Shown here one piece after another: positions 1 to 7,857 of a stretch of 32,792 bases of DNA. Origin of the DNA: Promethearchaeota archaeon (GTDB lineage Archaea > Asgardarchaeota > Lokiarchaeia > Sigynarchaeales > SOKP01); assembly GCA_019058515.1 (NCBI GenBank), contig JAHPYY010000030.1, positions 1 through 32,792 of the forward strand, read 5' to 3'. The notes beneath the pieces were generated by a model. That model had not been told where the DNA came from, searched no databases, and saw only the letters and a list, made by a program, of their open reading frames with translations. The translations under genes were made by a program, and so were the position numbers. The number at the start of each line of letters is the position of its first letter. The first letter of the stretch is position 1.

Positions 1-165
1 GGAATAGGTTATAGCGCGGTATCAGACGAATTAAAACAAATGGTAAAAGATTCTAAGAAACGAGATCAAATAGTCTATAGCGAACATAAACCTGAGATTG
101 AATTATTTTCAGAACCTCAGAAGAACCCTATATACTACGAAGTGGTTGAGAAGGTAACCACTTAA
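1..165 (+). CDS. B12-binding radical SAM protein, 3' end only
   Basis: This is the last 54 codons of a gene cut off by the left edge of the window. The visible C-terminus aligns residue by residue with the C-termini of the two complete radical SAM proteins that follow. All three share a G-I-x-Y-S-x-x-S-x-E-L-K-Q stretch and end in E-K-V-T-T. It is therefore a third tandem paralogue, and the catalytic part lies outside the window. A run of ten T follows the stop codon and may end the transcript. Paralogy is clear from the alignment. Function is inferred only from the neighbours. Confidence 0.85.
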   Translation, partial: GIGYSAVSDELKQMVKDSKKRDQIVYSEHKPEIELFSEPQKNPIYYEVVEKVTT

Positions 166-177
166 CCTAATCTGATA

Positions 178-187
178 TTTTTTTTTT
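178..187 (+). terminator. Poly-T terminator after first radical SAM gene
   Basis: Ten consecutive T begin 12 bases after the stop codon. Archaeal RNA polymerase terminates at such U-runs without needing a hairpin. The identification is by position and composition only. Confidence 0.45.
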
Positions 188-557
188 CTCTAAAACCGAC
201 AGCTCTTCAAAAGAAGTTGGCTCGTCAAACAAGTTGTCTATCTTCAAACATGAGTTATAGAACAGAACTATAAATACTATCATAAAATATCACAGTTGTA
301 TGTGTTATTGGTTCAAAATGTGCGATAATTTCCAAGTATTATAAGTTATAAAGGAAACTTTATTATTAAGAAAAAATTGTAATTTAATTAAAAAAGAGCA
401 TTCCCTTTTTTGTCCTATTAGAGTTTGTGTAAAATTTAACGAATAAAAAATAAACAAAATACTTCAAAAACACTAATTTTGAAGGATTTCGTTGAGGAAA
501 CTTTTATTTTTTTATTGTCCAATTTTCTATATAAGTTTGACAATTTTTATATGAGAT

Positions 558-576
558 CAACAACTTTATATTGTTG
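558..576 (+). promoter_or_regulatory. Inverted repeat overlapping a TATA-like element
   Basis: Arms CAACAA and TTGTTG flank the seven-base centre CTTTATA. The centre lies about 50 bases before the ATG at 618, where an archaeal TATA box with a short leader would sit. A repressor bound to the arms would block TBP. The six-base arms are short, so chance is possible. Confidence 0.3.
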
Positions 577-617
577 GCTCTACATATGTAACTTAATCAT
601 TTTGTAGATTTATTATT

Positions 618-2189
618 ATGAAAATTTTATATATCAATCCTTCAAAGATCGCCTCTGGGCTGGATAGTGTTATAAAGGGAGCCCCTCTTGCCTTAATGAG
701 CATTGCAGCCATGGCACCAGATCACGGAGCAAAACTCGTTGATTTCAAAGTTGATGAGTTTCGGGAAGAAGCATTCATTAATGAATTAAACCACGCAGAC
801 ATTGCTGCTATTACAAGTATGACCCCTCAAATATACAGTGCTCTTGAGGTTGCTCAAATGGCAAAAGAACAGGAATGCACTACGATAATTGGAGGATATC
901 ACGCATCTTTAGCCCCTGAACATGTAGCTAAAAATAAGAGTGTGGATTTTGTTATACGTAACGAAGGGGAGCACACATTTAAAGAGTTAATAGACTTTTT
1001 GGATGGAAATAGAAAGAATGTTATACTAAAAGATATATTAGGCTTATCTTACAAAAATACTGAGGGAAAGGTATTACATAATCCCGATCGTCCCTTGGAG
1101 AAGAATTTGGATGTATTTCCTCTTCCTAATCGGGAATTGACAAAAGGTAAGAAGTATATCTATCTGGGTGTCAAGCTAGATTTGATGGAATCTTCGCGAG
1201 GATGTCCCCACAACTGTAAGTTTTGCTGTATTACGGCTCTTAACAGGAATCAATATAGAGTAAAGAGTGTACCCAGGGTCATGGAAGAAATTTACAGCAT
1301 TGACAGAAGTAACGACTTTTTGTTCTTTTGTGAGGATAATTTCACAATAAAAGTTAAGAGAACGAAAAAAATCTTAGAAACTATGATAAAATCGGGAATA
1401 CAACACCACATTTACTCTAGTTGCCAATCTCGAATCGATACTTTATACCAGAACCCCTGGCTTATACCGCTTATGCAAAAAGCGGGGATGAGACAAATAT
1501 TTCTTGGGATAGAAAGCGTACATCAACAGAGTTTAGACGCCATGAATAAACGAAATACCACCCCCACTATGACAAAAGAAGTGGTAAGAAAGCTTCAAGA
1601 TCATGGAATCAGTATTTTTGGTGGGGTAATTCTCGGATTTCCTGGAGAAAATAAAACGATGGTACGTCAAACAATTAATTTTATAAAATCGCTAGACATA
1701 GATTGCGTACAGTTTACTCCAATCACCGCATTTCCAGGCACTCAATTTTATGAAGAAATGAAAGAACAAGGAAAAATTACGAGTTATAATTATAAACATT
1801 ACAACTTATTCCAAACGATGATGGGTACCAACGATTTAACCAATCGAGAATTGTATCGACTAGTAGCGGAAGCATACGCTTCATATTACTTGGATAAAAG
1901 TTGGTTAATTAAAATGGGTAAACGATACTTAAATCCCTTTGGTAAATTTAATTGGATGACAAAAAATTTGCCTAAATTTGCAAAAACGGTGGTCCAAGAA
2001 GCCCACAAAATGTTGCTAACTCAAGGTATAGATTACAGTGTGGTATCAGAAGAGCTAAAACAAATCATAAGAGATTCAAAGAAACGAAATCAAAAGGTTT
2101 ATGCTAGATATAAAATGAAGATAGATTTAGTTTCTGAACCCCCAAAGAAATCTCTTTATTCTAAAGTGATTGAGAAAGTAACCACTTAG
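618..2189 (+). CDS. B12-binding radical SAM protein (tandem copy 2)
   Basis: Predicted cobalamin-dependent radical SAM enzyme, 523 aa. Residues 1-135 look like a B12-binding Rossmann domain, with G-G-Y-H-A at 92-96 in place of the usual cobalamin loop. The radical SAM core follows, with C196-x3-C200-x2-C203 in the context R-G-C-P-H-N-C-K-F-C to bind the [4Fe-4S] cluster. A helical tail from about residue 400 ends in E-K-V-T-T. The architecture matches the BchE/HpnP-like group, which also includes the archaeal GDGT ring synthases GrsA/GrsB. Those modify unreactive carbons, often in lipids. A lipid substrate is inference only. The ATG at 618 is supported by alignment with copy 3. It has its own promoter region and a poly-T end, so it is probably transcribed alone. 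Confidence 0.88.
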   Translation: MKILYINPSKIASGLDSVIKGAPLALMSIAAMAPDHGAKLVDFKVDEFREEAFINELNHADIAAITSMTPQIYSALEVAQMAKEQECTTIIGGYHASLAPEHVAKNKSVDFVIRNEGEHTFKELIDFLDGNRKNVILKDILGLSYKNTEGKVLHNPDRPLEKNLDVFPLPNRELTKGKKYIYLGVKLDLMESSRGCPHNCKFCCITALNRNQYRVKSVPRVMEEIYSIDRSNDFLFFCEDNFTIKVKRTKKILETMIKSGIQHHIYSSCQSRIDTLYQNPWLIPLMQKAGMRQIFLGIESVHQQSLDAMNKRNTTPTMTKEVVRKLQDHGISIFGGVILGFPGENKTMVRQTINFIKSLDIDCVQFTPITAFPGTQFYEEMKEQGKITSYNYKHYNLFQTMMGTNDLTNRELYRLVAEAYASYYLDKSWLIKMGKRYLNPFGKFNWMTKNLPKFAKTVVQEAHKMLLTQGIDYSVVSEELKQIIRDSKKRNQKVYARYKMKIDLVSEPPKKSLYSKVIEKVTT

Positions 2190-2621
2190 CTTAATTAGTC
2201 AATATTTTTCAGTATTAATTTGATTTTCATCTTTTTTTTTCAATACTTTTAACGATTACACAGGAAAAAGTAAAAAAAAATTAAAATCAACGTATAAAAT
2301 GAATTGTATATTTTAGAATACATATCATTAGTTAAAAGCTATAGTTACAAGACTTTTACATTAATAACCCAGAGTTTTAATTTTAAACTATTAATTTAAA
2401 GATATTATGTGGTTTTCCTGCTATAGCTAGCGATTTAGAACTTAATTCTTTTTTGATAGATTTTACTTGATAAAGGATACTTTTTTATAAATTAAAAATA
2501 GTTCAGAAATAAAAACAATATTATTTACTGTTTTATGAGATAGATAATTCTAAACAACATTTAAATAGATTCAGCAACTATTTCTTGTTAGATCTATATA
2601 CTATTGTAAAATGGTGGTTAT
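2190..2621. other. Intergenic region, 432 bp
   Basis: No gene seen. It begins with a nine-T tract (2232-2240) that may terminate the upstream transcript. The rest is very AT-rich, with a possible TATA-like stretch near 2560, about 60 bases before the next ATG. No obvious repeat is shared with the 166-617 spacer. Confidence 0.55.
2232..2240 (+). terminator. Poly-T terminator after radical SAM copy 2
   Basis: A nine-T run about 40 bases after the stop codon. This resembles archaeal intrinsic terminators and is a composition-based call. Confidence 0.4.
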
Positions 2622-4190
2622 ATGAAGATATTATATATCAACCCATCGAAAATCGCCTCTGGGCTGGATAGTGTTATAAAAGGAGCCCCACTTGCTTTAA
2701 TGAGCATTGCAGCTATGGTACCAGACCACGAAGCAAAACTTTTTGACTTTAAAGTTGATAAATTCCGGGATAAAGCTTTTCTTAATGAGTTAAACCGTAC
2801 GGACATAGTAGCTATTACAAGTATGACCCCTCAAATATATAGTGCCTTTGAAGTTGCTCAAATGGCAAAACAGCAAGGTTGTACTACAATAATAGGAGGT
2901 TATCACGCCTCTTTAGCATCAAACCATGTAGCTAAAAATGAGAATGTGGATTTTGTTATTCGTAACGAGGGAGAGTACACTTTCAAAGAAATAATAGATT
3001 ATTTAGATGGAAACAAATCGAAGGTTGCATTAAAAGATATTTTAGGAGTATCTTACCGAGATGTTAATGGAAAAGTAAAACATAATCATGATCGACCCTT
3101 GGAGAAAAACTTAGATGTCTTTCCCATTCCTAACAGAGAGCTGATAAAAGGAAAAAGATACATATATCTTGGTGTTAAGCTGGATATGATGGAATCTTCT
3201 CGCGGATGCCCACATAATTGCAAATTTTGCTGCATTACTGCACTTAATAGGAACCAGTATCGAGTGAAAAGTATTGGTAGGGTAATGAAAGAAATATATA
3301 ATATTGATAGGAGCAACGATTTTTTGTTTATGTGCGAGGATAATTTCACGATTAAGGTAAAAAGAACTAAAAAGTTATTGGAAACGATCATTCAGTCGGG
3401 AATACAGGAACACTTTTACTTTAGCTGTCAATCGCGTATTGATACTTTGCATCAAAATCCATGGCTAATCCCATTAATGGCGAAGGCAGGGGTGAGACAG
3501 GTATTTCTTGGAATCGAAAGCGTTCACCAAAAAAGCCTAGACGCCATGAATAAGAAAAACACTACTCCTCAAATGACAACAGAAGTAGTAAAAAGCCTTC
3601 AAGATTACGGTATCAGTATATTTGGTGGAGTAGTTATTGGATTTCCGGGAGAAACCAAGACAATGGTACGTCAAACAATAAACTACACTAAATCGCTAGA
3701 ACTAGATTGCGTACAATTTACTCCAATCACCGCTTTTCCAGGCACTCAATTTTTCGAAGAAATGAAAGAACAAGGAAAAATTACGAGTTATAACTACAAA
3801 CATTATAACTTATTCCAAACAATGATGAGTACAGACGAATTGACAAATAGGGATATATATCGCTTAGTGGCTGAAGCCTACGCGTCCTATTACATGGATT
3901 ACAAGTGGATTACAAAAATGGCGGTAAGGTATCTTAATCCTTTTTCCAAATTCAACTGGATGACCTTAAAGCTCCCCAAGTTCGTGAAAACGGTGATAGC
4001 AGAAGGTTATAAAATGTTGGTTACTCAAGGTATAGATTACAGCGCGATATCAGACGAGCTAAAACAAATCGTAAAAGATTCAAAGAGAAGAAAGCAAAAA
4101 ATTCACAAAAAGAAAGCGAAAGAAAACAAAGTATGGGAAACTTACGAGAAACATCCTATTCCTAAGGTAATTGAGAAAGTTACCACTTAA
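2622..4190 (+). CDS. B12-binding radical SAM protein (tandem copy 3)
   Basis: A 522-aa paralogue of the gene at 618. It has the same domain order: B12-binding domain with G-G-Y-H-A, radical SAM core with C196, C200 and C203, helical C-terminus ending E-K-V-T-T. Identity to copy 2 is high throughout and extends to long nearly identical nucleotide stretches near the start and around the T-A-F-P-G-T-Q-F region. That suggests recent duplication or gene conversion. The extreme C-terminus (about 490-515) is the most divergent part, being richer in Lys here. The chemistry should be the same as copy 2; whether the substrate differs cannot be told. The ATG is fixed by alignment with copy 2. Confidence 0.88.
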   Translation: MKILYINPSKIASGLDSVIKGAPLALMSIAAMVPDHEAKLFDFKVDKFRDKAFLNELNRTDIVAITSMTPQIYSAFEVAQMAKQQGCTTIIGGYHASLASNHVAKNENVDFVIRNEGEYTFKEIIDYLDGNKSKVALKDILGVSYRDVNGKVKHNHDRPLEKNLDVFPIPNRELIKGKRYIYLGVKLDMMESSRGCPHNCKFCCITALNRNQYRVKSIGRVMKEIYNIDRSNDFLFMCEDNFTIKVKRTKKLLETIIQSGIQEHFYFSCQSRIDTLHQNPWLIPLMAKAGVRQVFLGIESVHQKSLDAMNKKNTTPQMTTEVVKSLQDYGISIFGGVVIGFPGETKTMVRQTINYTKSLELDCVQFTPITAFPGTQFFEEMKEQGKITSYNYKHYNLFQTMMSTDELTNRDIYRLVAEAYASYYMDYKWITKMAVRYLNPFSKFNWMTLKLPKFVKTVIAEGYKMLVTQGIDYSAISDELKQIVKDSKRRKQKIHKKKAKENKVWETYEKHPIPKVIEKVTT

Positions 4191-4269
4191 TTTAGATTGA
4201 TAGCTGATTTATTGGATATCAATCTAATACCTGTTATTCAAAAATAGAATAAGGGAAAAAAAATTTTAT

Positions 4270-4602
4270 TTAGAACCTAAAGGAAATTTGATGGTATCGT
4301 AAGGAAGAAATCTTTCTAACGCCATGTGAGCCGCTAGCGTAATCGCAATTAATTAATCCAGCTTTTTCTAGTTTTTTAATTTGAGCTGAGATGTTTGCCT
4401 CCGTCATTTTGAGACTTTCAGCGATATTAGAAACATCTAATGGATTATCTTTTATTAGCGATAAGATTAATCTCCTCGTATCGCTGGAAAGCGCTTTAAC
4501 GATGCGTTCAATTTCCTCGTCAGAATCTACTATTTTTTGTAGATTGGAATCTTTGACATTAATAAGATCTACTTCCAAAAGACTTGGTTCATTAATTTCC
4601 AT
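4270..4602 (-). CDS. Winged-helix (ArsR-like) transcriptional regulator
   Basis: A 110-aa DNA-binding protein. Residues 30-100 form a winged helix: a helix with A-L-S-S-D-T-R-R-L-I-L-S-L-I, typical of ArsR-type regulators, then recognition-helix residues T-E-A-N-I-S-A-Q-I-K-K-L-E-K-A-G-L-I, then the wing. No metal-binding cysteine pair is present, so it is not an obvious metal sensor. The last residues (S-S-L-R-Y-H-Q-I-S-F-R-F) are atypical. A one-base shift there would give Y-D-T-I-K-F-P-L-G-S-K and a stop, closer to what I remember of archaeal family members. The downstream gene is convergent, and a long regulatory-looking spacer lies upstream. Confidence 0.75.
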   Translation of the reverse strand: MEINEPSLLEVDLINVKDSNLQKIVDSDEEIERIVKALSSDTRRLILSLIKDNPLDVSNIAESLKMTEANISAQIKKLEKAGLINCDYASGSHGVRKISSLRYHQISFRF

Positions 4603-4786
4603 AACTGTTTAACCCAACTCTAAATAATTTTTTATTTTTTGCTGTGTAATTCATATTTACTTAACAATTCTAGGAAGGAATTTCGGGCTTAAAAGTGATC
4701 TCCTAGTTTTTTTTGTACTCTGTTTATATCAGAATATTACAATAAATGCATAAGTATACATATGACATCAAGTCAATTATAAAATA

Positions 4787-4846
4787 TATTTGACTGAATT
4801 GAAAACTATTTGATTAAATTGATAGGTGTTTAATTAAATTAGGTTG
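4787..4846 (+). repeat. Three 20-bp direct repeats, possible operator array
   Basis: Units at 4787-4806, 4807-4826 and 4827-4846 share the core T-T-T-[GA]-A-[CT]-T-[GA]-A-A-T-T. The period of exactly 20 bp, about two helical turns, would place bound proteins on one face of the DNA. The array lies about 185 bp upstream of the winged-helix gene start and 490 bp upstream of the ribbon-helix-helix-like gene. Units 1 and 2 match best; unit 3 is degenerate. The operator role is inferred. Confidence 0.45.
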
Positions 4847-5126
4847 AGTTGAAAAATAATTGCGTTTAATTTTACCGCGTGATTACCGTAATTTTTTCTG
4901 ATTTTCTTGGAATATTCAAATACACATTAGTATTAAAATATTTACTGTTAAAGGATTAGATTGTATAAAATAATTTTCAAACATAAGTTATATGTTTAAG
5001 TATTAATTTAACTAGAAATATACCCGTTAAAATTAAATTTTAAAACAGATTTGAAAGTTTAGCTTAATAAGAGCCATTTTAACTATTTAAGCATTCATCC
5101 TTCTGAATTTTTGAATATTTATAAAG

Positions 5127-5264
5127 ATGAAATTGGATTTTTATAAAAAAAAAAATTTAGTATCACAAAAAAATTCTATCGAATTTACGGAGAATGAATT
5201 TAAAGCCATTTTCCGTCAGAGCTTTAAAAGATTAATTTGTATCGATAGGTTTAAATTACAATAG
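5127..5264 (+). CDS. Possible small basic protein, 45 aa
   Basis: An ATG-to-TAG reading frame of 45 codons, rich in Lys, Arg and Phe. A TATA-like stretch directly precedes the ATG, so if expressed the mRNA would start further downstream or be leaderless. No family is recognised. It could be chance in AT-rich DNA, although the second half (E-F-T-E-N-E-F-K-A-I-F-R-Q-S-F-K-R) looks like a plausible amphipathic helix. Confidence 0.22.
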   Translation: MKLDFYKKKNLVSQKNSIEFTENEFKAIFRQSFKRLICIDRFKLQ

Positions 5265-5283
5265 TTACATATATTTCATAACA

Positions 5284-5294
5284 CTACATATAAA
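5284..5294 (+). promoter_or_regulatory. TATA box for the RHH-like gene
   Basis: The sequence TACATATAAATAC lies about 40 bases before the ATG at 5332. That fits an archaeal TATA box with a leader of about 15 bases. No other match is closer to the start. Confidence 0.4.
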
Positions 5295-5331
5295 TACAAA
5301 AAATACATTATTTTTTTCTCGAGAATTGAAA

Positions 5332-5967
5332 ATGCCTCCTCCAAGAAAGCAGAAATCCAGCACAATTAACAAAAAAGTCGAAGATAGTTCAACTAATGTT
5401 CTAACTTTACGAATTAATTCGTTTCTTGATGACGAATTAACGAAAATTAGCGAAAAAAAGCGTTCTTCTAAAGCCTCAGTTATTCGTGAATATTTAGATT
5501 TAGTGCAATTTTATATAATTGATAGAAACGGTATAAAATCCTTGAACGAAAATGATCTTGTTGTTGTGAAGAAGGATTTCTTGAGATCTATGCTCGAAGA
5601 ATTTGATGAAGCGAAAAAAATTGATTTAGGAACCAGCTTAGCAAGATACATTAACGACCTGGCGAGATTACAAGGTAAAATAGACGATATAGACTTTAAA
5701 CTAACCTTATGTGAAAAATACGGATTTTTTCCGAAATTTGTTGATAAAGAGGGATATATTTTGGTTTCAAACGATTTTGGACCTAAAAAATTCGTTGAAG
5801 CGTTTGTGTGGATCCTCATTACTAAGGGTGATCGAGGCGATTACAACAAAGAATTTATAGATCTTGATTCAAAAAGCAGTAAAATCCGAGCCAGATACGA
5901 CGAAACGATTCAACCCGTCCATAGAGATGCTTCATATTACGCGTTCGAATTCGCAAAATTGGAATAA
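5332..5967 (+). CDS. Ribbon-helix-helix-like DNA-binding protein
   Basis: A 211-aa protein beginning at ATG 5332 (an in-frame TTG lies two codons upstream). Residues 20-60 read as a ribbon-helix-helix (CopG/MetJ-like) domain: strand N-V-L-T-L-R-I-N, then a helix with D-D-E-L-T-K-I-S-E, then K-R-S-S-K-A-S-V-I-R-E-Y-L. The remaining 150 residues are mixed helix and strand and I do not recognise them. They may sense a ligand or mediate oligomerisation. No cysteine pairs or membrane segments are seen apart from one isolated Cys. Transcription runs from its own TATA box. It could control itself or the neighbouring maltokinase/glucanotransferase genes; this is speculation from position. Confidence 0.65.
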   Translation: MPPPRKQKSSTINKKVEDSSTNVLTLRINSFLDDELTKISEKKRSSKASVIREYLDLVQFYIIDRNGIKSLNENDLVVVKKDFLRSMLEEFDEAKKIDLGTSLARYINDLARLQGKIDDIDFKLTLCEKYGFFPKFVDKEGYILVSNDFGPKKFVEAFVWILITKGDRGDYNKEFIDLDSKSSKIRARYDETIQPVHRDASYYAFEFAKLE

Positions 5968-5973
5968 CTCTCG

Positions 5974-7680
5974 CTAACTTTTTTCGATAATTTCTTTCAA
6001 CCCTAATATTGGAACGATTATTTTTGCGGGCCGAAATAATACTTCGTAGTTTAGTTCGTTTAAGGCTCGTTCTACTGTAAAATAGTTTATTAAAGCTACA
6101 TTAAATTTAATATCTTTAAGGAAGTTTCGAATCAATTTCCTCTCCCAATAATCAAGAACTTTAACGGTGTAGTTTAAAGCTTTACTTTTTACGCTCACGG
6201 TTTTTCTAAAAAACATTGTATATAATATTTCCTCCGGTACTTCAAATTTATCTTGCCGAACGATGTGTTCTTGAATGAGGTTTAGTAGCGTGTTAAATTT
6301 TATATAACTTAGCGAACGAAGGAAGGAGGCTAAATCTCTTTCGATTGGAAATTTAGTACGTTTTTCATCTTGATTTAATTCGGGATCCCCCTCAAAATCA
6401 ATAAAACAAAACTCATAGGAACCGTTAGCTTTGTTAATCAAAATTTGTCCCATATGTAGGTTTTGGTGTATCATCTGAATTTTTATAGTGTTTTCAGTAT
6501 AATCGATTCGTAACTTTTCAATTATATCTAAAACATCAATAAGTAAGCTGGAAATTTTGGGAAGGCTGTAAAAATACGATTCAGATTGAGAATTTATTGT
6601 TTTTTGAAGCTCAGTTAACATAAAATTTAGTTTTTGAGAATAGTTTCTCAAAAAAAAATCGCTCTCGACAGTTTCTAACTTATAAAGATCTTCTTCATCA
6701 TAAATTAAATTATTATGCAAATTGGTAATTAATTTTCCTATTGAGTTTGAAATTTTTAAGCTTTCTGAACATACATTCTTAACTAATGCGGATATCTCTT
6801 CTTTTGAATCAGATAAGAAGTTGCTTTTTACTTTCTTAAAAGCCTTTGAAACTAAGGAATTTACCTCTTTCCAGTAAATATCCCCAAGATTTCCGATATT
6901 TGCAACATACTCGCTAATTCCTATTATTTCCTTGTCGAAGAACTCTATTGTTCCATATATTTTAGGTGCATAAGAAAAAGCGTTTTTTACTAAAATGAAT
7001 AACATTGAGGGTTCAAGGCTTCCTACGCATTCCTTGTAGGATTTTAAAACATATTGAATATTGACATTATTATTTGTGTTTAGTAACTCAATTTTAAATA
7101 AAAGATTAGTAGTATCACCCTTTCCAAGTTGTTCTAAAGAAAATCGATATCGATTAGGATATAAGCTCGCTTCGATAAGTTGTTGTACTCTTTTCATATT
7201 GGTGTCGTCTCGAAATTGATCCTCGTAAAGACTTAATTTTAGCGAATGGATTGGAAAAGATTCGCTTATGGTTTTGTCAAATAAAATGAATTTCCAGAAA
7301 TACAAACAATATTCCGCTTCCACTAGGTTTATAAGAATAATTTTAGTTCTAGCGTCTTGAGTAACAGCTATTTTTTTGCTGAAAGTATTTTCAGTTAATT
7401 TTAAAATAGTAGTGCTTTGAATTTCTGCAGAATCCAAAATATCTTCAATTTCGTCGTAAACAACCATAGGTAAGAAATAATGTTTCACATTTTGTCTATA
7501 CTCGATTTTAATAATGCTGAGGAGGATCCTTTCGCCAATTAATTCGAAGTTCTCTATATCAATATTAAAATCTAAGTTTGAAAGCGATGTTTTAAATCCA
7601 AACCATCGACGTGATAAGAGCCAACCTTTGAATTCATTGGAATTAAAAATACTAAGCATTAAGTTTTTATCTATTATCAT
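5974..7680 (-). CDS. Maltokinase-like protein with altered catalytic loop
   Basis: A 568-aa protein of the maltokinase / aminoglycoside-phosphotransferase-like fold. The N-terminal cap has the family signature R-R-W-F-G at about 24-28. A nucleotide-binding segment G-K-G-D-T-T-N-L-L-F-K lies at 186-196. The C-lobe carries I-D-F-E-G-D-P at 427-433, matching the D-F-E-G-E-P metal-binding motif of maltokinases. The catalytic loop is H405-Q-N-L-H-M-G-Q instead of the expected H-G-D-x-H-x-G-Q, so the catalytic Asp is Asn407. Active maltokinases make maltose-1-phosphate from maltose and ATP. This one may be inactive, slow or regulatory. It is transcribed away from a GH57 4-alpha-glucanotransferase, which supports a role in alpha-glucan or maltose metabolism. 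Confidence 0.75.
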   Translation of the reverse strand: MIIDKNLMLSIFNSNEFKGWLLSRRWFGFKTSLSNLDFNIDIENFELIGERILLSIIKIEYRQNVKHYFLPMVVYDEIEDILDSAEIQSTTILKLTENTFSKKIAVTQDARTKIILINLVEAEYCLYFWKFILFDKTISESFPIHSLKLSLYEDQFRDDTNMKRVQQLIEASLYPNRYRFSLEQLGKGDTTNLLFKIELLNTNNNVNIQYVLKSYKECVGSLEPSMLFILVKNAFSYAPKIYGTIEFFDKEIIGISEYVANIGNLGDIYWKEVNSLVSKAFKKVKSNFLSDSKEEISALVKNVCSESLKISNSIGKLITNLHNNLIYDEEDLYKLETVESDFFLRNYSQKLNFMLTELQKTINSQSESYFYSLPKISSLLIDVLDIIEKLRIDYTENTIKIQMIHQNLHMGQILINKANGSYEFCFIDFEGDPELNQDEKRTKFPIERDLASFLRSLSYIKFNTLLNLIQEHIVRQDKFEVPEEILYTMFFRKTVSVKSKALNYTVKVLDYWERKLIRNFLKDIKFNVALINYFTVERALNELNYEVLFRPAKIIVPILGLKEIIEKS

Positions 7681-7843
7681 AAGGAATAAGGTCCAGTTTA
7701 CTCTTCAATTATGAATATTTTTACTCTTAAATAAATCAATATAGTAAAAATAATTTTGGCACTAGAAAATCAATAAAATACAAATAATATGAACTAATTT
7801 TAAAGACCATAGAATAGAATTAATTTTAAAATAAAAGAAATCT

Positions 7844-7851
7844 ATAGAGGT
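7844..7851 (+). promoter_or_regulatory. Shine-Dalgarno for GH57 gene
   Basis: The sequence AGAGGTTG sits about seven bases before the ATG at 7858. This is a good anti-16S match and supports that start. Confidence 0.5.
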
Positions 7852-7857
7852 TGTGTA

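Larger units (their letters stand above)
166..617. other. Intergenic region, 452 bp
   Basis: No convincing gene was found here; open stretches are under 20 codons. It holds a poly-T tract just after the upstream stop and an inverted repeat near 558-576 overlapping a TATA-like sequence. Otherwise it is plain AT-rich DNA. Confidence 0.6.
4603..5331. other. Long divergent intergenic region, 729 bp
   Basis: Separates the minus-strand winged-helix gene from the plus-strand ribbon-helix-helix-like gene. It is extremely AT-rich. It contains a three-unit 20-bp direct repeat (4787-4846), a possible 45-codon ORF (5127-5264) and a TATA box before the next gene. The size and content suggest a control region for one or both regulators. 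Confidence 0.55.

Noticed and set aside
3086..3391. 101-codon minus-strand ORF inside radical SAM copy 3
   Set aside because: Opposite-strand shadow of a well-supported gene, with no homologous ORF kept in copy 2.
4787..4846. CRISPR-like array
   Set aside because: Units are 20 bp, contiguous without spacers and degenerate, so this is not CRISPR.
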